64,000 nt of DNA from contig JAJEEO010000009.1 in assembly GCA_022820925.1 (NCBI GenBank), positions 43,532 through 107,531 on the forward strand. The letters run 5' to 3'. Position 1 is the first letter of the stretch; every line of letters starts with the position of its first letter. This DNA comes from Acidimicrobiia bacterium. Lineage in GTDB: Bacteria; Actinomycetota; Acidimicrobiia; Acidimicrobiales; Poriferisodalaceae. Positions 17,105-25,176 of this stretch are shown here, in pieces. The translations under genes and the position numbers were made by a program. The notes under the pieces are model-generated. The model saw nothing but the letters and a program-made list of their open reading frames with translations, was not told the origin of the DNA and searched no databases.

Positions 17105-17494
17105 ATGTCGGGCGGGCAGACTGCGGGGGTGCGCGTTCTGTGGCGCGGATTGACGCTGGCGTGCCCGTCGTGCGGCGGCCGCGGTCTGTTCCGGCGCTGG
17201 GGGCTGTTTGCCATGCGAGAGCGGTGCCCGAGCTGTGGCCTCAAGTTCGAGCGCATGGAAGGTCACTGGCTGGGCGCCGTGGCGGTGAACACGGTGGTGT
17301 CGGCAACGGCGGTGATCCTGACCGTCGTGGTGGCCATGCTCGTCTGGGGCACCGATGTCAGCCGCGGCCTGCTGCTGGCGATCGCGGCCCCTGTCGGGGT
17401 CGGCATGCCGGTGCTGTTCGACCCGGTGTCGCGCACGCTGTGGACGGCAATCGACGTACTCGTCAGGCCCCCGAGCCCAGCCGATTTCGACTGA
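17105..17494 (+). CDS. DUF983 family zinc-ribbon membrane protein
   Basis: The 129-residue product has two CPSCG knuckles (about residues 19-24 and 40-45) forming a zinc ribbon, followed by GHWLGAVAVNT and two transmembrane helices. This is the DUF983 layout. Family members are small inner-membrane proteins of unknown role, sometimes near cytochrome oxidase genes, which is not the case here. The stop is 37 bases before the sulfatase start. Confidence 0.82.
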   Translation: MSGGQTAGVRVLWRGLTLACPSCGGRGLFRRWGLFAMRERCPSCGLKFERMEGHWLGAVAVNTVVSATAVILTVVVAMLVWGTDVSRGLLLAIAAPVGVGMPVLFDPVSRTLWTAIDVLVRPPSPADFD

Positions 17495-17518
17495 TCCAAC
17501 CGGTGCCTGGGCTGGGTG

Positions 17519-17524
17519 TAGGTT
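17519..17524 (+). promoter_or_regulatory. -10 box (TAGGTT) of leaderless sulfatase gene
   Basis: TAGGTT lies seven bases before the GTG at 17532 and fixes that start against a much longer upstream open frame that overlaps DUF983. Confidence 0.5.
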
Positions 17525-17531
17525 CCGCTCG

Positions 17532-19082
17532 GTGACGCGCTCGGGACGACGCCCGAACATCCTCGTCGTGATGGCGGATCAGCTGGCGCCCCACTTCACG
17601 GGTGCGTACGGCCATCCGGTGGTGCAGACCCCGGCGCTGGATGCGCTCGTCGAGCGCGGCGTGCGCTTCGATGCGGCGTACTGCAACTTCCCGCTGTGCG
17701 CCCCGTCACGGTTCTCGATGCTGTCGGGCCAGCTGCCGGCGTCGATCGGGGCGTGGGACAACGGCGCCGAGTTCGCTGCGTCGGTGCCCACGCTGATGCA
17801 TTACCTGCGACTGCTGGGCTACCGCACGACGCTGTCGGGAAAGATGCACTTCATCGGCCCCGACCAGCTCCATGGCTTCGAGCAGCGCCTCACTACCGAC
17901 ATCTATCCCTCGGGCTTTGCGCTCACGCCCGACTGGGATGCGGCGTCGGGGCCGCCGAGCGACTGGTACACCATGGCCACCCTGTCCGAAGCGGGCCCGG
18001 TGGTGACCAACTACCAGCACGACTTCGACGAGGAGGTCGGCTTCGCTGCGGTGCGGCACCTCTATGACCTGGCCCGTGCCCCAGACGAGCGGCCGTTCTT
18101 CGTGGTGGCTTCGTTCACCCATCCCCACGATCCCTACGAGGCCCGGCCGCAGTGGTGGGACCTGTACGACCACGACAGCATCGACCTGCCCGACCCGATC
18201 GCTCCCGACGCCGTCGATGCGCACACCCGGCGGCTGCGCCGGGGCATCGGGGCCGACGGCGTCGGCTTCACCGAGGAGCAGTGCCGCAACGCCCGCCACG
18301 GCTACTACGCCAACACCAGCTGTTTCGACTCGTGGGTGGGGCGCCTGGTGGAAGTGCTGGACGAGACGGGCCGCACCGACGACACCGTCGTGATCGCCAT
18401 CAGCGACCACGGCGACATGCTGGGCGACCGCGGCACGTTCTTCAAGATGTGCTTCTTCGAGCGGGCGGCGCGGGTGCCGTTCGTGATGGCCGGGCCGGGC
18501 GTGGCCAACCGTGCCGTTCCCGATGTGTGCTCGCTGGTCGACCTGCTGCCGACGCTGCTCGACATCGCGACCGACGGGGGCGGTGAGGGCTGGCCTGAGA
18601 TGAGCACGCCGCCGGCGGGGCGGAGCCTGTGGGAGCTGGCGTCGGGCGGCGGTGGCGGTGGCAGCGACGGCGAGGACGGTGGCGAGGCGATCGGCGAGTA
18701 CACGGCGGTGCTGACCACCCAGCCGATGTTCATGATCCGCCGGAGGCGCCACAAGTGGATCCACTGCGAGGGCGACCCGGCCCTGCTGTACGACCTGGTC
18801 GACGATCCGCTCGAGCGCAACAACCTGGCGGCTGACCCTGCTAACGCCGATCTGGTCGCCGCGTTCGCTGCGGAAACCGCCGAACGCTGGGACAGCACCG
18901 CGCTGCGCGACCAGGTGCTCGCGTCGCAGCGCTCCCGGCGGGTGGTGAGCGCCGCGGCACACGCCGCCGGCATCGACTGGTGGGACTACAGCCCGCAGCG
19001 AAACGCCGCCGGCGAGTACGTCCGCGACGGCATGAACTGGCTCAACACCAGCCGCGGCAGCCGCATCACCGCCCCACCCTGA
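17532..19082 (+). CDS. betC: Choline-sulfatase-like sulfatase
   Basis: This 516-residue alkaline-phosphatase-superfamily hydrolase has PNILVVMADQLAPHF at the N-terminus, LCAPSRFSMLSG with the Cys that is converted to formylglycine, SGKMHFIG, HPHDPY and AISDHGDMLGDRG. The C-terminal WWDYSPQRNAAGEYVRDGMN matches the choline-sulfatase tail domain that contributes to the active site. It releases sulfate and choline from choline-O-sulfate for osmoprotection or nutrient use. No bet genes or anaerobic maturase are adjacent. A Gly/Ser-rich insertion (about residues 368-385) is a local oddity. Confidence 0.83.
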   Translation: MTRSGRRPNILVVMADQLAPHFTGAYGHPVVQTPALDALVERGVRFDAAYCNFPLCAPSRFSMLSGQLPASIGAWDNGAEFAASVPTLMHYLRLLGYRTTLSGKMHFIGPDQLHGFEQRLTTDIYPSGFALTPDWDAASGPPSDWYTMATLSEAGPVVTNYQHDFDEEVGFAAVRHLYDLARAPDERPFFVVASFTHPHDPYEARPQWWDLYDHDSIDLPDPIAPDAVDAHTRRLRRGIGADGVGFTEEQCRNARHGYYANTSCFDSWVGRLVEVLDETGRTDDTVVIAISDHGDMLGDRGTFFKMCFFERAARVPFVMAGPGVANRAVPDVCSLVDLLPTLLDIATDGGGEGWPEMSTPPAGRSLWELASGGGGGGSDGEDGGEAIGEYTAVLTTQPMFMIRRRRHKWIHCEGDPALLYDLVDDPLERNNLAADPANADLVAAFAAETAERWDSTALRDQVLASQRSRRVVSAAAHAAGIDWWDYSPQRNAAGEYVRDGMNWLNTSRGSRITAPP

Positions 19083-19184
19083 GCGACGGCTCCGCCGAAG
19101 CGGCGGTTGTCAGCGCCTGCGCCTCGGTGCCGGTGAGGTGGTAGTCGCCCGCATGCGTGAACCGGGCAACTGGCGACGGCCGCT

Positions 19185-20519
19185 TCAGGTGCTCCGTGAC
19201 TCGCCGGTTCGACGGAGGAAGGCGTCGTAGGGATCGCCGTCGTCTTCGGAATCGATGATGGCCTTCTCCTTGGGGAGCGCTTCGAGCACGTCGCTGACGA
19301 ACGTGACGAGGGCTTCGGGGTTCTCGACCTGCCGGCCGGCGGCCCGGGAGAGCTCGTTGCGGTGCTCGATGAACTCATAGATGAGCTGGGCGTCGTCGAG
19401 CCGGTCGCGATAACGGGCCGGGATCGCGGCGATGACCGGTTCGTAGCGCTCCGACAGCCAGCGGTAGGCCTTCACCGCCTCGGGCAGCGGCCCGCCGGCG
19501 TCGTGCTCGAGCGACAGGCCGTAGGCGTCGAGCGCATTGAGCAGCGTGCGGGCCTGGTTCTCCTGCACTTCCAGCCCGGTCAGCTTGCGCAGGCGCAAGT
19601 GGGCGTGCCCCTCCTCCACGACGACGGGCCGGATGCGCAGCCGCGAGCCGTCGGACGACTGCACCACAGACAGCTCCTCCACGTCGAAGCCCATCGCGTT
19701 CAGGCGCCCGATCCGCTCGTTGATGCGCCACCGCTCGTCGGCGGAGATCTCGTCTTCGCGGGTGAGCTCCGCCCACACCCGGTGGTACCGGTCGAGCAGG
19801 TCGTCGGTGATCTCGACCGGGTCCACGTCGTCTTCGAGCAGCCCGCCCGCAATGGCGTCGTACAGGCCGCCGGTGATGTTCTCGACGCCGAGGGCGAGGT
19901 CGTGGCGGCGCAGCGCATCGGTGAGAGCGGGGCGGCATTCGGCGGTCTCGGCGTCGACCAGGTACGCCATCAGGGCGCCCGCGTCACGCCGGAACAGGAT
20001 GTTCGCCAGCGAGATGTCGCCCCAGTACACGCCTTCGAGATGCAGCCTGGTGAACAGCACCACCGCTGCGTCGAGGAGCCGGTCGCGCAGCAGCGACGGC
20101 GACGTAGTGCGGAACAGGTACTGGTACGGCAGGGCGAAGTCCAAGAAGCGGGTGACGAGCACCGACTGCAGCGACGAGCCGTCGGCGGCGCGGCGCCCGC
20201 TCACCACGCCCACGGCACGCACCGCCGGCAGCCGCTCATCTTCGAGGTGGCGCAGCACGCGGTATTCGTGCTCGGCCAGCGCCTGCTCGGTCTCCTTGAG
20301 GGCATAGACCCGGCCGTCGTACTGCACCATGCGCACGACGTGGCGGCTGAGCCCTCGCCGCACCCGGATCAGCCGCTCGGTGACGTCGTGCCATTCCGCG
20401 AGCGGCCGGTCCCACGGCAGATCCAGATAGTCGGGATGGCCCTGCCGGGTGAGGATCGTGAGCCCAGACTCAGCTGCAGGCTCAGCCACAGGCTCAGTCC
20501 CGGACGGCTGCACAGTCAT
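19185..20519 (-). CDS. DUF4032 / lipopolysaccharide-kinase-like protein
   Basis: This 444-residue protein has a kinase-like N-terminal half: VYALKETEQALAEHEYRVLR, supplying Lys and Glu, and GVYWGDISLANILF, a catalytic-loop equivalent followed by YLVDAETAE. The C-terminal half is the DUF4032 helical domain (KAYRWLSERYEPVIAAIP). Actinobacterial DUF4032 proteins are predicted cytosolic kinases of unknown substrate. Its 5' end overlaps the small gene at 20494-20862 by 26 bases, so the two are co-transcribed. Confidence 0.82.
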   Translation of the reverse strand: MTVQPSGTEPVAEPAAESGLTILTRQGHPDYLDLPWDRPLAEWHDVTERLIRVRRGLSRHVVRMVQYDGRVYALKETEQALAEHEYRVLRHLEDERLPAVRAVGVVSGRRAADGSSLQSVLVTRFLDFALPYQYLFRTTSPSLLRDRLLDAAVVLFTRLHLEGVYWGDISLANILFRRDAGALMAYLVDAETAECRPALTDALRRHDLALGVENITGGLYDAIAGGLLEDDVDPVEITDDLLDRYHRVWAELTREDEISADERWRINERIGRLNAMGFDVEELSVVQSSDGSRLRIRPVVVEEGHAHLRLRKLTGLEVQENQARTLLNALDAYGLSLEHDAGGPLPEAVKAYRWLSERYEPVIAAIPARYRDRLDDAQLIYEFIEHRNELSRAAGRQVENPEALVTFVSDVLEALPKEKAIIDSEDDGDPYDAFLRRTGESRST

Positions 20520-20862
20520 CGATCTCGCGGACGAGGCTGGTGCCGCTGCCGGGCTGGCTCTCCCATTCCCATTCCTCGTGCAGCTCCAGCCGGCCGTCGG
20601 CTGACACGACGATGCGGCTGCGGCAGTGCCCGTTGGCTGTGGTGCCGCTCGTGGTCACGTGCGAGTACCGGAAGTCCAAGCCGTCGCCGTCGCGCCGCCC
20701 GACGAGATGCCCGAGCCGCACAGTGCCGCCCTCATAGCGGGCCCACACGACCCCGTCGGATTCCTCGTGGTACTCAAAGCGGGTATCCGAGCCCACATCG
20801 CCCGCAGGATCATTCGAGACACCGGCAAATGTGCGCCCATCGAGACTCGGTGCAGTACCCAT
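20494..20862 (-). CDS. Conserved hypothetical beta-rich protein
   Basis: The 122-residue product is rich in beta strands: DTRFEYHEESDGVVWARYEG, VRLGHLVGRRDGDGLDFRY and GRLELHEEWEWES. Proteins of this pattern are often labelled N-acetylglutamate synthase in databases, a label I consider unsupported because no GNAT motif is present. It resembles small lipocalin-like barrels. It overlaps the start of the DUF4032 gene and should be expressed with it. Confidence 0.7.
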   Translation of the reverse strand: MGTAPSLDGRTFAGVSNDPAGDVGSDTRFEYHEESDGVVWARYEGGTVRLGHLVGRRDGDGLDFRYSHVTTSGTTANGHCRSRIVVSADGRLELHEEWEWESQPGSGTSLVREIDDCAAVRD

Positions 20863-20905
20863 CAGCGCAAGCTACCCACCGACCTGCCCCACCGGGATGC
20901 GGGGG

Positions 20906-21331
20906 TTAGGCGTCTTCGATCATGGCTTTGAGGAGTTTGAGCTGCTTGGCGTCGGATGTTCGGATGGCGATGCGCAGCAGGGGCCACATCAGCCGCCACA
21001 GCACGCCGGTGCTCTGGCAGTCGGCGGTCAGCGTGACCCGTGACGAGCCGTCATCCTGCCCGTGGACCTCGTAGGTGTAGTCCGCAGTCACGCCGCCCTG
21101 AACCGAACTCAGCACGAGCGACTGCCCGTCGACGCATCGCACGATGGTGCTGGAGCGATCCTTGCCACGAGCCCGGAACGTCAGCCGGGTGCCCTCGGCA
21201 GTCTCACCATCGGCGGTGATCGTGTCGATCCCGGGCATCCAGCGGTGAGCGTTCGGCCAGTCGGTGAGCGCGGCCCACACCCGCGGAACCGGCTGACCAA
21301 TGATCTCCTCAACAGCGAAAGCCTGCGACAT
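20906..21331 (-). CDS. SRPBCC (START-like) family protein
   Basis: This 141-residue protein starts MSQAFAVEEIIGQPVPRVW, followed by ALTDWPNAHRWMPGI, the polyketide-cyclase/dehydrase N-terminus. The alternating strands RLTFRARGKDR and DDGSSRVTLTADCQS then lead to a C-terminal helix (SDAKQLKLLKAMIE). The fold makes a hydrophobic cavity that binds lipids or aromatic ligands. The ATG at 21331 is preferred over an upstream one because the domain begins there. No operon partner is obvious. Confidence 0.85.
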   Translation of the reverse strand: MSQAFAVEEIIGQPVPRVWAALTDWPNAHRWMPGIDTITADGETAEGTRLTFRARGKDRSSTIVRCVDGQSLVLSSVQGGVTADYTYEVHGQDDGSSRVTLTADCQSTGVLWRLMWPLLRIAIRTSDAKQLKLLKAMIEDA

Positions 21332-21380
21332 GACGCGCCTCCCAGACAGCCCAGTCTGCCCCCGAGCATCCGGCCGCACT

Positions 21381-21386
21381 TAAGCT
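21381..21386 (+). promoter_or_regulatory. -10 box (TAAGCT) before small Cys/His gene
   Basis: TAAGCT ends six bases before the GTG at 21393, the same spacing as several leaderless genes in this window. Confidence 0.4.
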
Positions 21387-21392
21387 GACCGT

Positions 21393-21548
21393 GTGCGCAG
21401 ACGCGAGAAGGTGCGGTGCCGCAGGCTGCGACGCGACGGCGAGCAATGCCGCAAGTACACGCGCTACCCCGATGCTGACTGCGGACGGCATGCACCTGTG
21501 CACACCCCAGAATCCACGGTCTTCGACCTGCCGGACTGTGGATTCTGA
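21393..21548 (+). CDS. Small Cys/His-rich protein (51 aa), zinc-knuckle-like
   Basis: GTG at 21393 opens 51 codons ending at TGA 21546-21548. The product is basic and carries RCRRLRRDGEQCRKY and ADCGRH, a C-x(9)-C-x-n-C-x-x-H spacing like that of short zinc-knuckle proteins with GEQC and C-x-x-H. A -10 box six bases upstream supports transcription and this start. A different frame is open across the same bases and downstream; its downstream part (PAEELEFYSRPENLRPRGPA) recalls CopG-type antitoxins, so a decayed antitoxin may follow. Confidence 0.45.
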   Translation: MRRREKVRCRRLRRDGEQCRKYTRYPDADCGRHAPVHTPESTVFDLPDCGF

Positions 21549-21676
21549 GCCAACCGCCAGGCGCATGACGCCGGCGGAGGAACTCGAGTTCTACAGCCGG
21601 CCAGAAAATCTGCGTCCCCGAGGACCAGCGCAACGACGCGCCCCGAGGCTGCCCGACCCCACCGATGGGTCAGCGC

Positions 21677-23575
21677 TCAGAACCCGAATGCGGAGCTCAT
21701 GCGCTGTTCGGTGAAGGACTGCGGGAACGGCTCGTAGGCCACGCCGTTCGGTGCTGGGGTTACGGCGCCCCAGCAGTCGATCGTCCCCTCTGTCGTGAGC
21801 ACGCACAGGTGCGTGGAAGCCGCCGACACCTTCAGCAGCTCGCCCGGCATCGTTTCGGGAGGACTGAGGATGCCGATCTTGGTTCCGCCGACCTGGAGCA
21901 CGAGCTGGTCCGTCCCCACAAGCCCGTCCGTCCCGCGGTCCTCGATCGGCCAGCAGGCGAGGTGCTTGTCGGCCTGCACTCCGCAGGCGAAACCGCTGGC
22001 GACCGAGATGTCGCTGAATGTCTGATCCTCGACCTCGGTCGTTTCGCCCGAGAACGAGCCCCAACACGAGGCCGCTCCCGAGGTCTGCAACGCGCACGAG
22101 CCCATGAAGCCGGCGGCGACCTGTGAGAACTGCCCGGCCGGCACGTCCAGGATCGGTTCGGGATACTCGTCGCCGAGGCCGTAGATGTCCCAGCACTCGA
22201 GCGATCCGTCATCGCGGATCCCACACGAGTTGTTGAGCGTGGAGCTGATCGCTTGGAATGACCCTTCTGGGGCATCGACGTAGGGATCGGCGTCTGGATC
22301 CTCGAAACTCCAGCACTCGACGGTGCCGGCCGGTCGAATGCCGCAGGCATGGTGGACGCCCATAGCAACGGCCGTGAACTCGCCGTCGGGCACCCACAAC
22401 TCCCCGACGTCTACACGAGGCGCAGCCGCGTCGTTGGCGTGCCACGTCAGTCCCCAGCAGGCAATCGTCGCTTCGGTGCGCAGTGCGCAGCTGTGCCACA
22501 GGCCCACCGAGACGCTGGCGAATCTGCCTTCGGGGATGCCGCCGAGCCGCGGGAACTGATTGCCCCAGCAGACGATCTCGCCGGAGGCGGCCACCGCGCA
22601 CGCACGTGCAGCAGCAGTCGACACATCTGTGAACTCGCCGCCGGGAACCTCGAGGATCGCTGCGGGATCGTCGCCCCAGCAGACGATGTCGCCCGAGGGC
22701 CGGACGCCGCACACCGTCGGGCTGGATACCGATATCGACACCACGCCCGTGCCCAGCGTCACGGTTTCCGCGATGTCTTGCTGGCTGTCGGGCACCCAGC
22801 AGCTCACCGTTTGGTCATCGTCCAGAACGCACGCCAGGTCGTGGCCGATAGAGAGCTGGTCGAATGCGCCCTCGGGGACGCTCAACGGGCGTTGCTGGTA
22901 GTGGTCCCAGCAGCCGACTTCGCCGCTCTCGTCGAGAGCGCAGGTGAAGCTCTCCCCCAACGCGATGGCGCCGAAGCGGCGGCCAGGATCGATGAACGGA
23001 TCGTCTGTGGACACGCCGCCGCCCCAGCAGGCGAACGTCGCATCCTCGGCGAGGGCGCAGGCGTGGTCGATCCCGGCATCGACGGCAACGGCACCTGTGG
23101 TCGGCGGTGCGCCGCTGTCGTAGTACGAGCTGCCCCAGCAGGTGACCGCCCCATCGGTCGTGACGCCGCAGGTGGTCCAGCCGCTCGTCGACAGCGTGAC
23201 GAACTCCTCGTCGGGGGGCGACGCCTGCCGTGCGCCGTCGCTGCCCCAGCAGACCGCGGATCCGTCGGTACTGAGCGCGCATGCGTGGTTCGCTCCCGCC
23301 ACGACCTCGGTGAATTCGCCGTCGGGCGCGTCGGTCTGGCCGGCGTAGTTGTCGCCCCAGCACGCAACCGAGCCGTCGTCGACGAGGCCGCACGCGAATC
23401 CCTGACCGACCGTCACGGAGTCGAACGACAATGCCGGCCCCGTTTGGCCTGACCTACCGTCTGGGCCCGCGCCGTTGCTGCATGCGCCCAAGAGGATCAG
23501 CGCCGCGGCGAGCGCCCAGCAGACCGGGTTCGCCCTGCGGGCACGGCTGCGCGGCAACCAGCCCCGCACTGACAC
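21677..23575 (-). CDS. RCC1-repeat lipoprotein
   Basis: This 632-residue protein has a basic N-terminus, hydrophobic stretch and lipobox LLGACS, so it should be anchored outside the membrane. The rest is about a dozen repeats of roughly 45 residues, each with a core such as GFACGLVDDGSVACWGDN, the bacterial RCC1/ALPS beta-propeller signature. Each repeat contributes one or two Cys, consistent with extracellular disulfides. Probable role is adhesion or binding on the cell surface. It is monocistronic, with TA genes upstream. Confidence 0.85.
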   Translation of the reverse strand: MSVRGWLPRSRARRANPVCWALAAALILLGACSNGAGPDGRSGQTGPALSFDSVTVGQGFACGLVDDGSVACWGDNYAGQTDAPDGEFTEVVAGANHACALSTDGSAVCWGSDGARQASPPDEEFVTLSTSGWTTCGVTTDGAVTCWGSSYYDSGAPPTTGAVAVDAGIDHACALAEDATFACWGGGVSTDDPFIDPGRRFGAIALGESFTCALDESGEVGCWDHYQQRPLSVPEGAFDQLSIGHDLACVLDDDQTVSCWVPDSQQDIAETVTLGTGVVSISVSSPTVCGVRPSGDIVCWGDDPAAILEVPGGEFTDVSTAAARACAVAASGEIVCWGNQFPRLGGIPEGRFASVSVGLWHSCALRTEATIACWGLTWHANDAAAPRVDVGELWVPDGEFTAVAMGVHHACGIRPAGTVECWSFEDPDADPYVDAPEGSFQAISSTLNNSCGIRDDGSLECWDIYGLGDEYPEPILDVPAGQFSQVAAGFMGSCALQTSGAASCWGSFSGETTEVEDQTFSDISVASGFACGVQADKHLACWPIEDRGTDGLVGTDQLVLQVGGTKIGILSPPETMPGELLKVSAASTHLCVLTTEGTIDCWGAVTPAPNGVAYEPFPQSFTEQRMSSAFGF

Positions 23576-23629
23576 GCCAGTGATTATGACACCGCGCCGT
23601 CCGCAGCCGAAGCTGACGTCGATGCGGGG

Positions 23630-23830
23630 CTACGCGGTCTCGAACTGGAGCGAGTTGAGGTTGAGATCTGGCGATCTGGCCGACACATTCAGCATTTCAA
23701 TGCCGACCACCTGTTCGGCTGCATTGAAGTCCAACACCACCCCGGGCGCGACCTCGAGCGAGTCGACGATCGCAGAATCATCGAGATGGAAATACAGCGC
23801 GTCGTCCTCCTTGTCGATTCGCAGCTTCAT
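23630..23830 (-). CDS. DUF2283 protein (putative antitoxin)
   Basis: The 66-residue product reads MKLRIDKEDDALYFHLDDSA, then GVVLDFNAAEQVVGIEMLN, the DUF2283 signature. Members are usually encoded beside DUF4258 proteins and are thought to act as antitoxins. Its ATG overlaps the stop of the DUF4258 gene by four bases (ATGA), so expression is coupled. Confidence 0.85.
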   Translation of the reverse strand: MKLRIDKEDDALYFHLDDSAIVDSLEVAPGVVLDFNAAEQVVGIEMLNVSARSPDLNLNSLQFETA

Positions 23831-24078
23831 GCCTCACCTCGCATTCCGCGGTCAAAGAACACCGTAACCACTCGCCACGGATCTGACGACGTGTTCACCG
23901 CCGCACGCAGCACTCGGCCGTCACGCTCGTGTATTGGCCCATAGAAGCGCTCCACTGTGCTGTCGTCCGGGTCCCGCACGCGATGAGACGGCGACGCCAC
24001 GATTCGCTCTACCCATGACCAAGGAATCGCTCGCCGTTCCATCTGCTGTCGTGCGTGGAGCGTGAACCTCAGTCGCAT
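23827..24078 (-). CDS. DUF4258 protein (putative toxin)
   Basis: The 83-residue product has FTLHARQQMERRAIPWSWVE and a C-terminal WRVVTVFFDRGMRGE, the DUF4258 layout related to RelE/BrnT-like toxins: an HAxxRM-type motif and a C-terminal basic strand. It is translationally coupled to the DUF2283 gene. Its frame is continuous, after one TGA, with the ten-codon VapC remnant upstream at 24106-24138, suggesting it landed inside an older vapBC locus. Confidence 0.78.
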   Translation of the reverse strand: MRLRFTLHARQQMERRAIPWSWVERIVASPSHRVRDPDDSTVERFYGPIHERDGRVLRAAVNTSSDPWRVVTVFFDRGMRGEA

Positions 24079-24105
24079 CTCGGCCTCGGTGCAGCAGTGC
24101 AGCTC

Positions 24106-24138
24106 TCAGGCGACGAGCACGCCGGTGTCGAGGATCAC
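24106..24138 (-). pseudogene. PIN toxin (VapC) remnant, ten codons
   Basis: Directly after the RHH antitoxin, GTG at 24138 overlaps its stop as GTGA and encodes VILDTGVLVA before TGA. This is the first beta strand of a PIN domain including the first catalytic Asp. Nothing else of a PIN domain follows; the DUF4258 gene begins 28 bases further on. The toxin has therefore been lost while its coupled start is preserved. Confidence 0.65.
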
Positions 24139-24419
24139 CGTTGGCTGAAGTGGCGCTCGCGCATCGCAGCCACCCCGTCGGGGCCTGGCGGCCCAGACTC
24201 GGCTACCCACTCGGCCATGAAGTCCGCCAGGGCACGTCGACGGCGATGCTCTTCGGCGAGCATCACCAGTCCTTGCTTGATCGCTGCTGAACGACCGCCG
24301 AATTCGGACGCGAGCTCGTCGAGCAGCGCACGGTCCTCGTCATCGAGACGCACCGTGGTCGCCTCAGTAGTCGCCCCGGCATCAGCGTCGGACTCCATTT
24401 GCTCAACGGTTCTCGGCAT
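24135..24419 (-). CDS. Ribbon-helix-helix antitoxin (VapB-like), partner deleted
   Basis: The 94-residue product starts at ATG 24419. TTVRLDDEDRALLDELASEF, then GGRSAAIKQGLVMLAEE, is a ribbon-helix-helix DNA-binding domain. The C-terminal helical part (RRRRALADFMAEWVAESGP) would contact the toxin. The stop overlaps the start of a PIN toxin reduced to ten codons, so this is now a solitary antitoxin, possibly kept as an anti-addiction or regulatory protein. Confidence 0.75.
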   Translation of the reverse strand: MPRTVEQMESDADAGATTEATTVRLDDEDRALLDELASEFGGRSAAIKQGLVMLAEEHRRRRALADFMAEWVAESGPPGPDGVAAMRERHFSQR

Positions 24420-24544
24420 GGTCGCTCCCGCTCTCACCGCGTCACATGATGAGTCGAAAATAGATGAAAGCGCATGACACACAAAATTGTTTTGTTGCGT
24501 CAGCCGGCAAGGTTTAGGGCGCTGTCGCGGCGCTAGCGTTGATC

Positions 24545-24648
24545 TGGCCCGTTGGGCACCATTTTGGTCCGGGTTCCGGTGGAACCCGCTTTGCTAGGGA
24601 TCTCTGTCGAGGTCCAGCTGGGACCCCCTCTGGGGGTCCCATTTTTTT
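24545..24648 (+). ncRNA. Candidate structured small RNA with three hairpins
   Basis: Downstream of a -10-like TAGCGT (24534-24539) come three consecutive perfect stem-loops: GCCC/GGGC (24547-24557), GGGTTCC/GGAACCC (24571-24587) and the terminator hairpin at 24620-24640 followed by a T-run. No credible open frame covers the segment and the next gene has its own promoter. Size would be about 100 nt. I do not recognise an Rfam family. Confidence 0.42.
24620..24648 (+). terminator. Rho-independent terminator
   Basis: GGGACCCCC (24620-24628), loop TCT, GGGGGTCCC (24632-24640), then ATTTTTTT: a nine-base-pair perfect stem plus a seven-T tail. Confidence 0.85.
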
Positions 24649-24731
24649 CGTTTGGCGGGAAGTGGCGCCAGACGTAACGTCGCCGGGGTGCCGCGCAGTG
24701 GTGCCACGGTTTCAGGCCCTTCTCGTCAGGC

Positions 24732-24737
24732 TAAACT
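24732..24737 (+). promoter_or_regulatory. -10 box (TAAACT) of leaderless HTH gene
   Basis: TAAACT ends seven bases before the ATG at 24745. Confidence 0.5.
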
Positions 24738-24744
24738 GACAAAC

Positions 24745-25068
24745 ATGAGCCTTCTAGCTCACGATCGCCTGCCGGCGCAGCCCATCGACGCGCTGCGAGA
24801 GCTCGTGCGCACCATCGACGAGTGCGACGAACTCAAGCGCGGCACGGTCGCAGCGGCTCGCGAAGCGGGCGTGACCTGGGAAGCCATCGGCACGGCCCTG
24901 GGCATCACTCGACAGTCCGCTTGGGCGCTCTACTCAGCCGACGCTGCTGCCATCAGCGCTGACCTCGCTGCGAGCGCCGCGAACAACCCAGACCTTTCCG
25001 AGGACGAAGCACTCGACATCGCCGTCACCGAAGTGCGGGCAGTCCGCAGATCTCGCCGAGCACGCTGA
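24745..25068 (+). CDS. Small HTH DNA-binding protein
   Basis: This 107-residue protein has a helix-turn-helix at about residues 38-60: VAAAREAGVTWEAIGTALGI followed by TRQSAWALY. This Ala-rich type is common in actinobacteria, where such proteins are annotated only as DNA-binding. The N-terminal helix (DALRELVRTIDECDEL) may dimerise. The start at 24745 is supported by a -10 box seven bases upstream. It is isolated from neighbours by the terminator at 24.6 kb. Confidence 0.75.
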   Translation: MSLLAHDRLPAQPIDALRELVRTIDECDELKRGTVAAAREAGVTWEAIGTALGITRQSAWALYSADAAAISADLAASAANNPDLSEDEALDIAVTEVRAVRRSRRAR

Positions 25069-25176
25069 CCCAGCCCGATGCGAGGGCCGTCACGTCAGTA
25101 GAGTGGTCCCTCAAAGCCCCGGAACCGTCCCTGCTTCGGCAAGCGGCCGGGGTTACGTCCTTTGGGGGAGCCTCAG

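Noticed and set aside
17355..17531. 59-residue N-terminal extension of the sulfatase
   Set aside because: Overlaps DUF983 in another frame, whereas the GTG at 17532 has a -10 box seven bases upstream.
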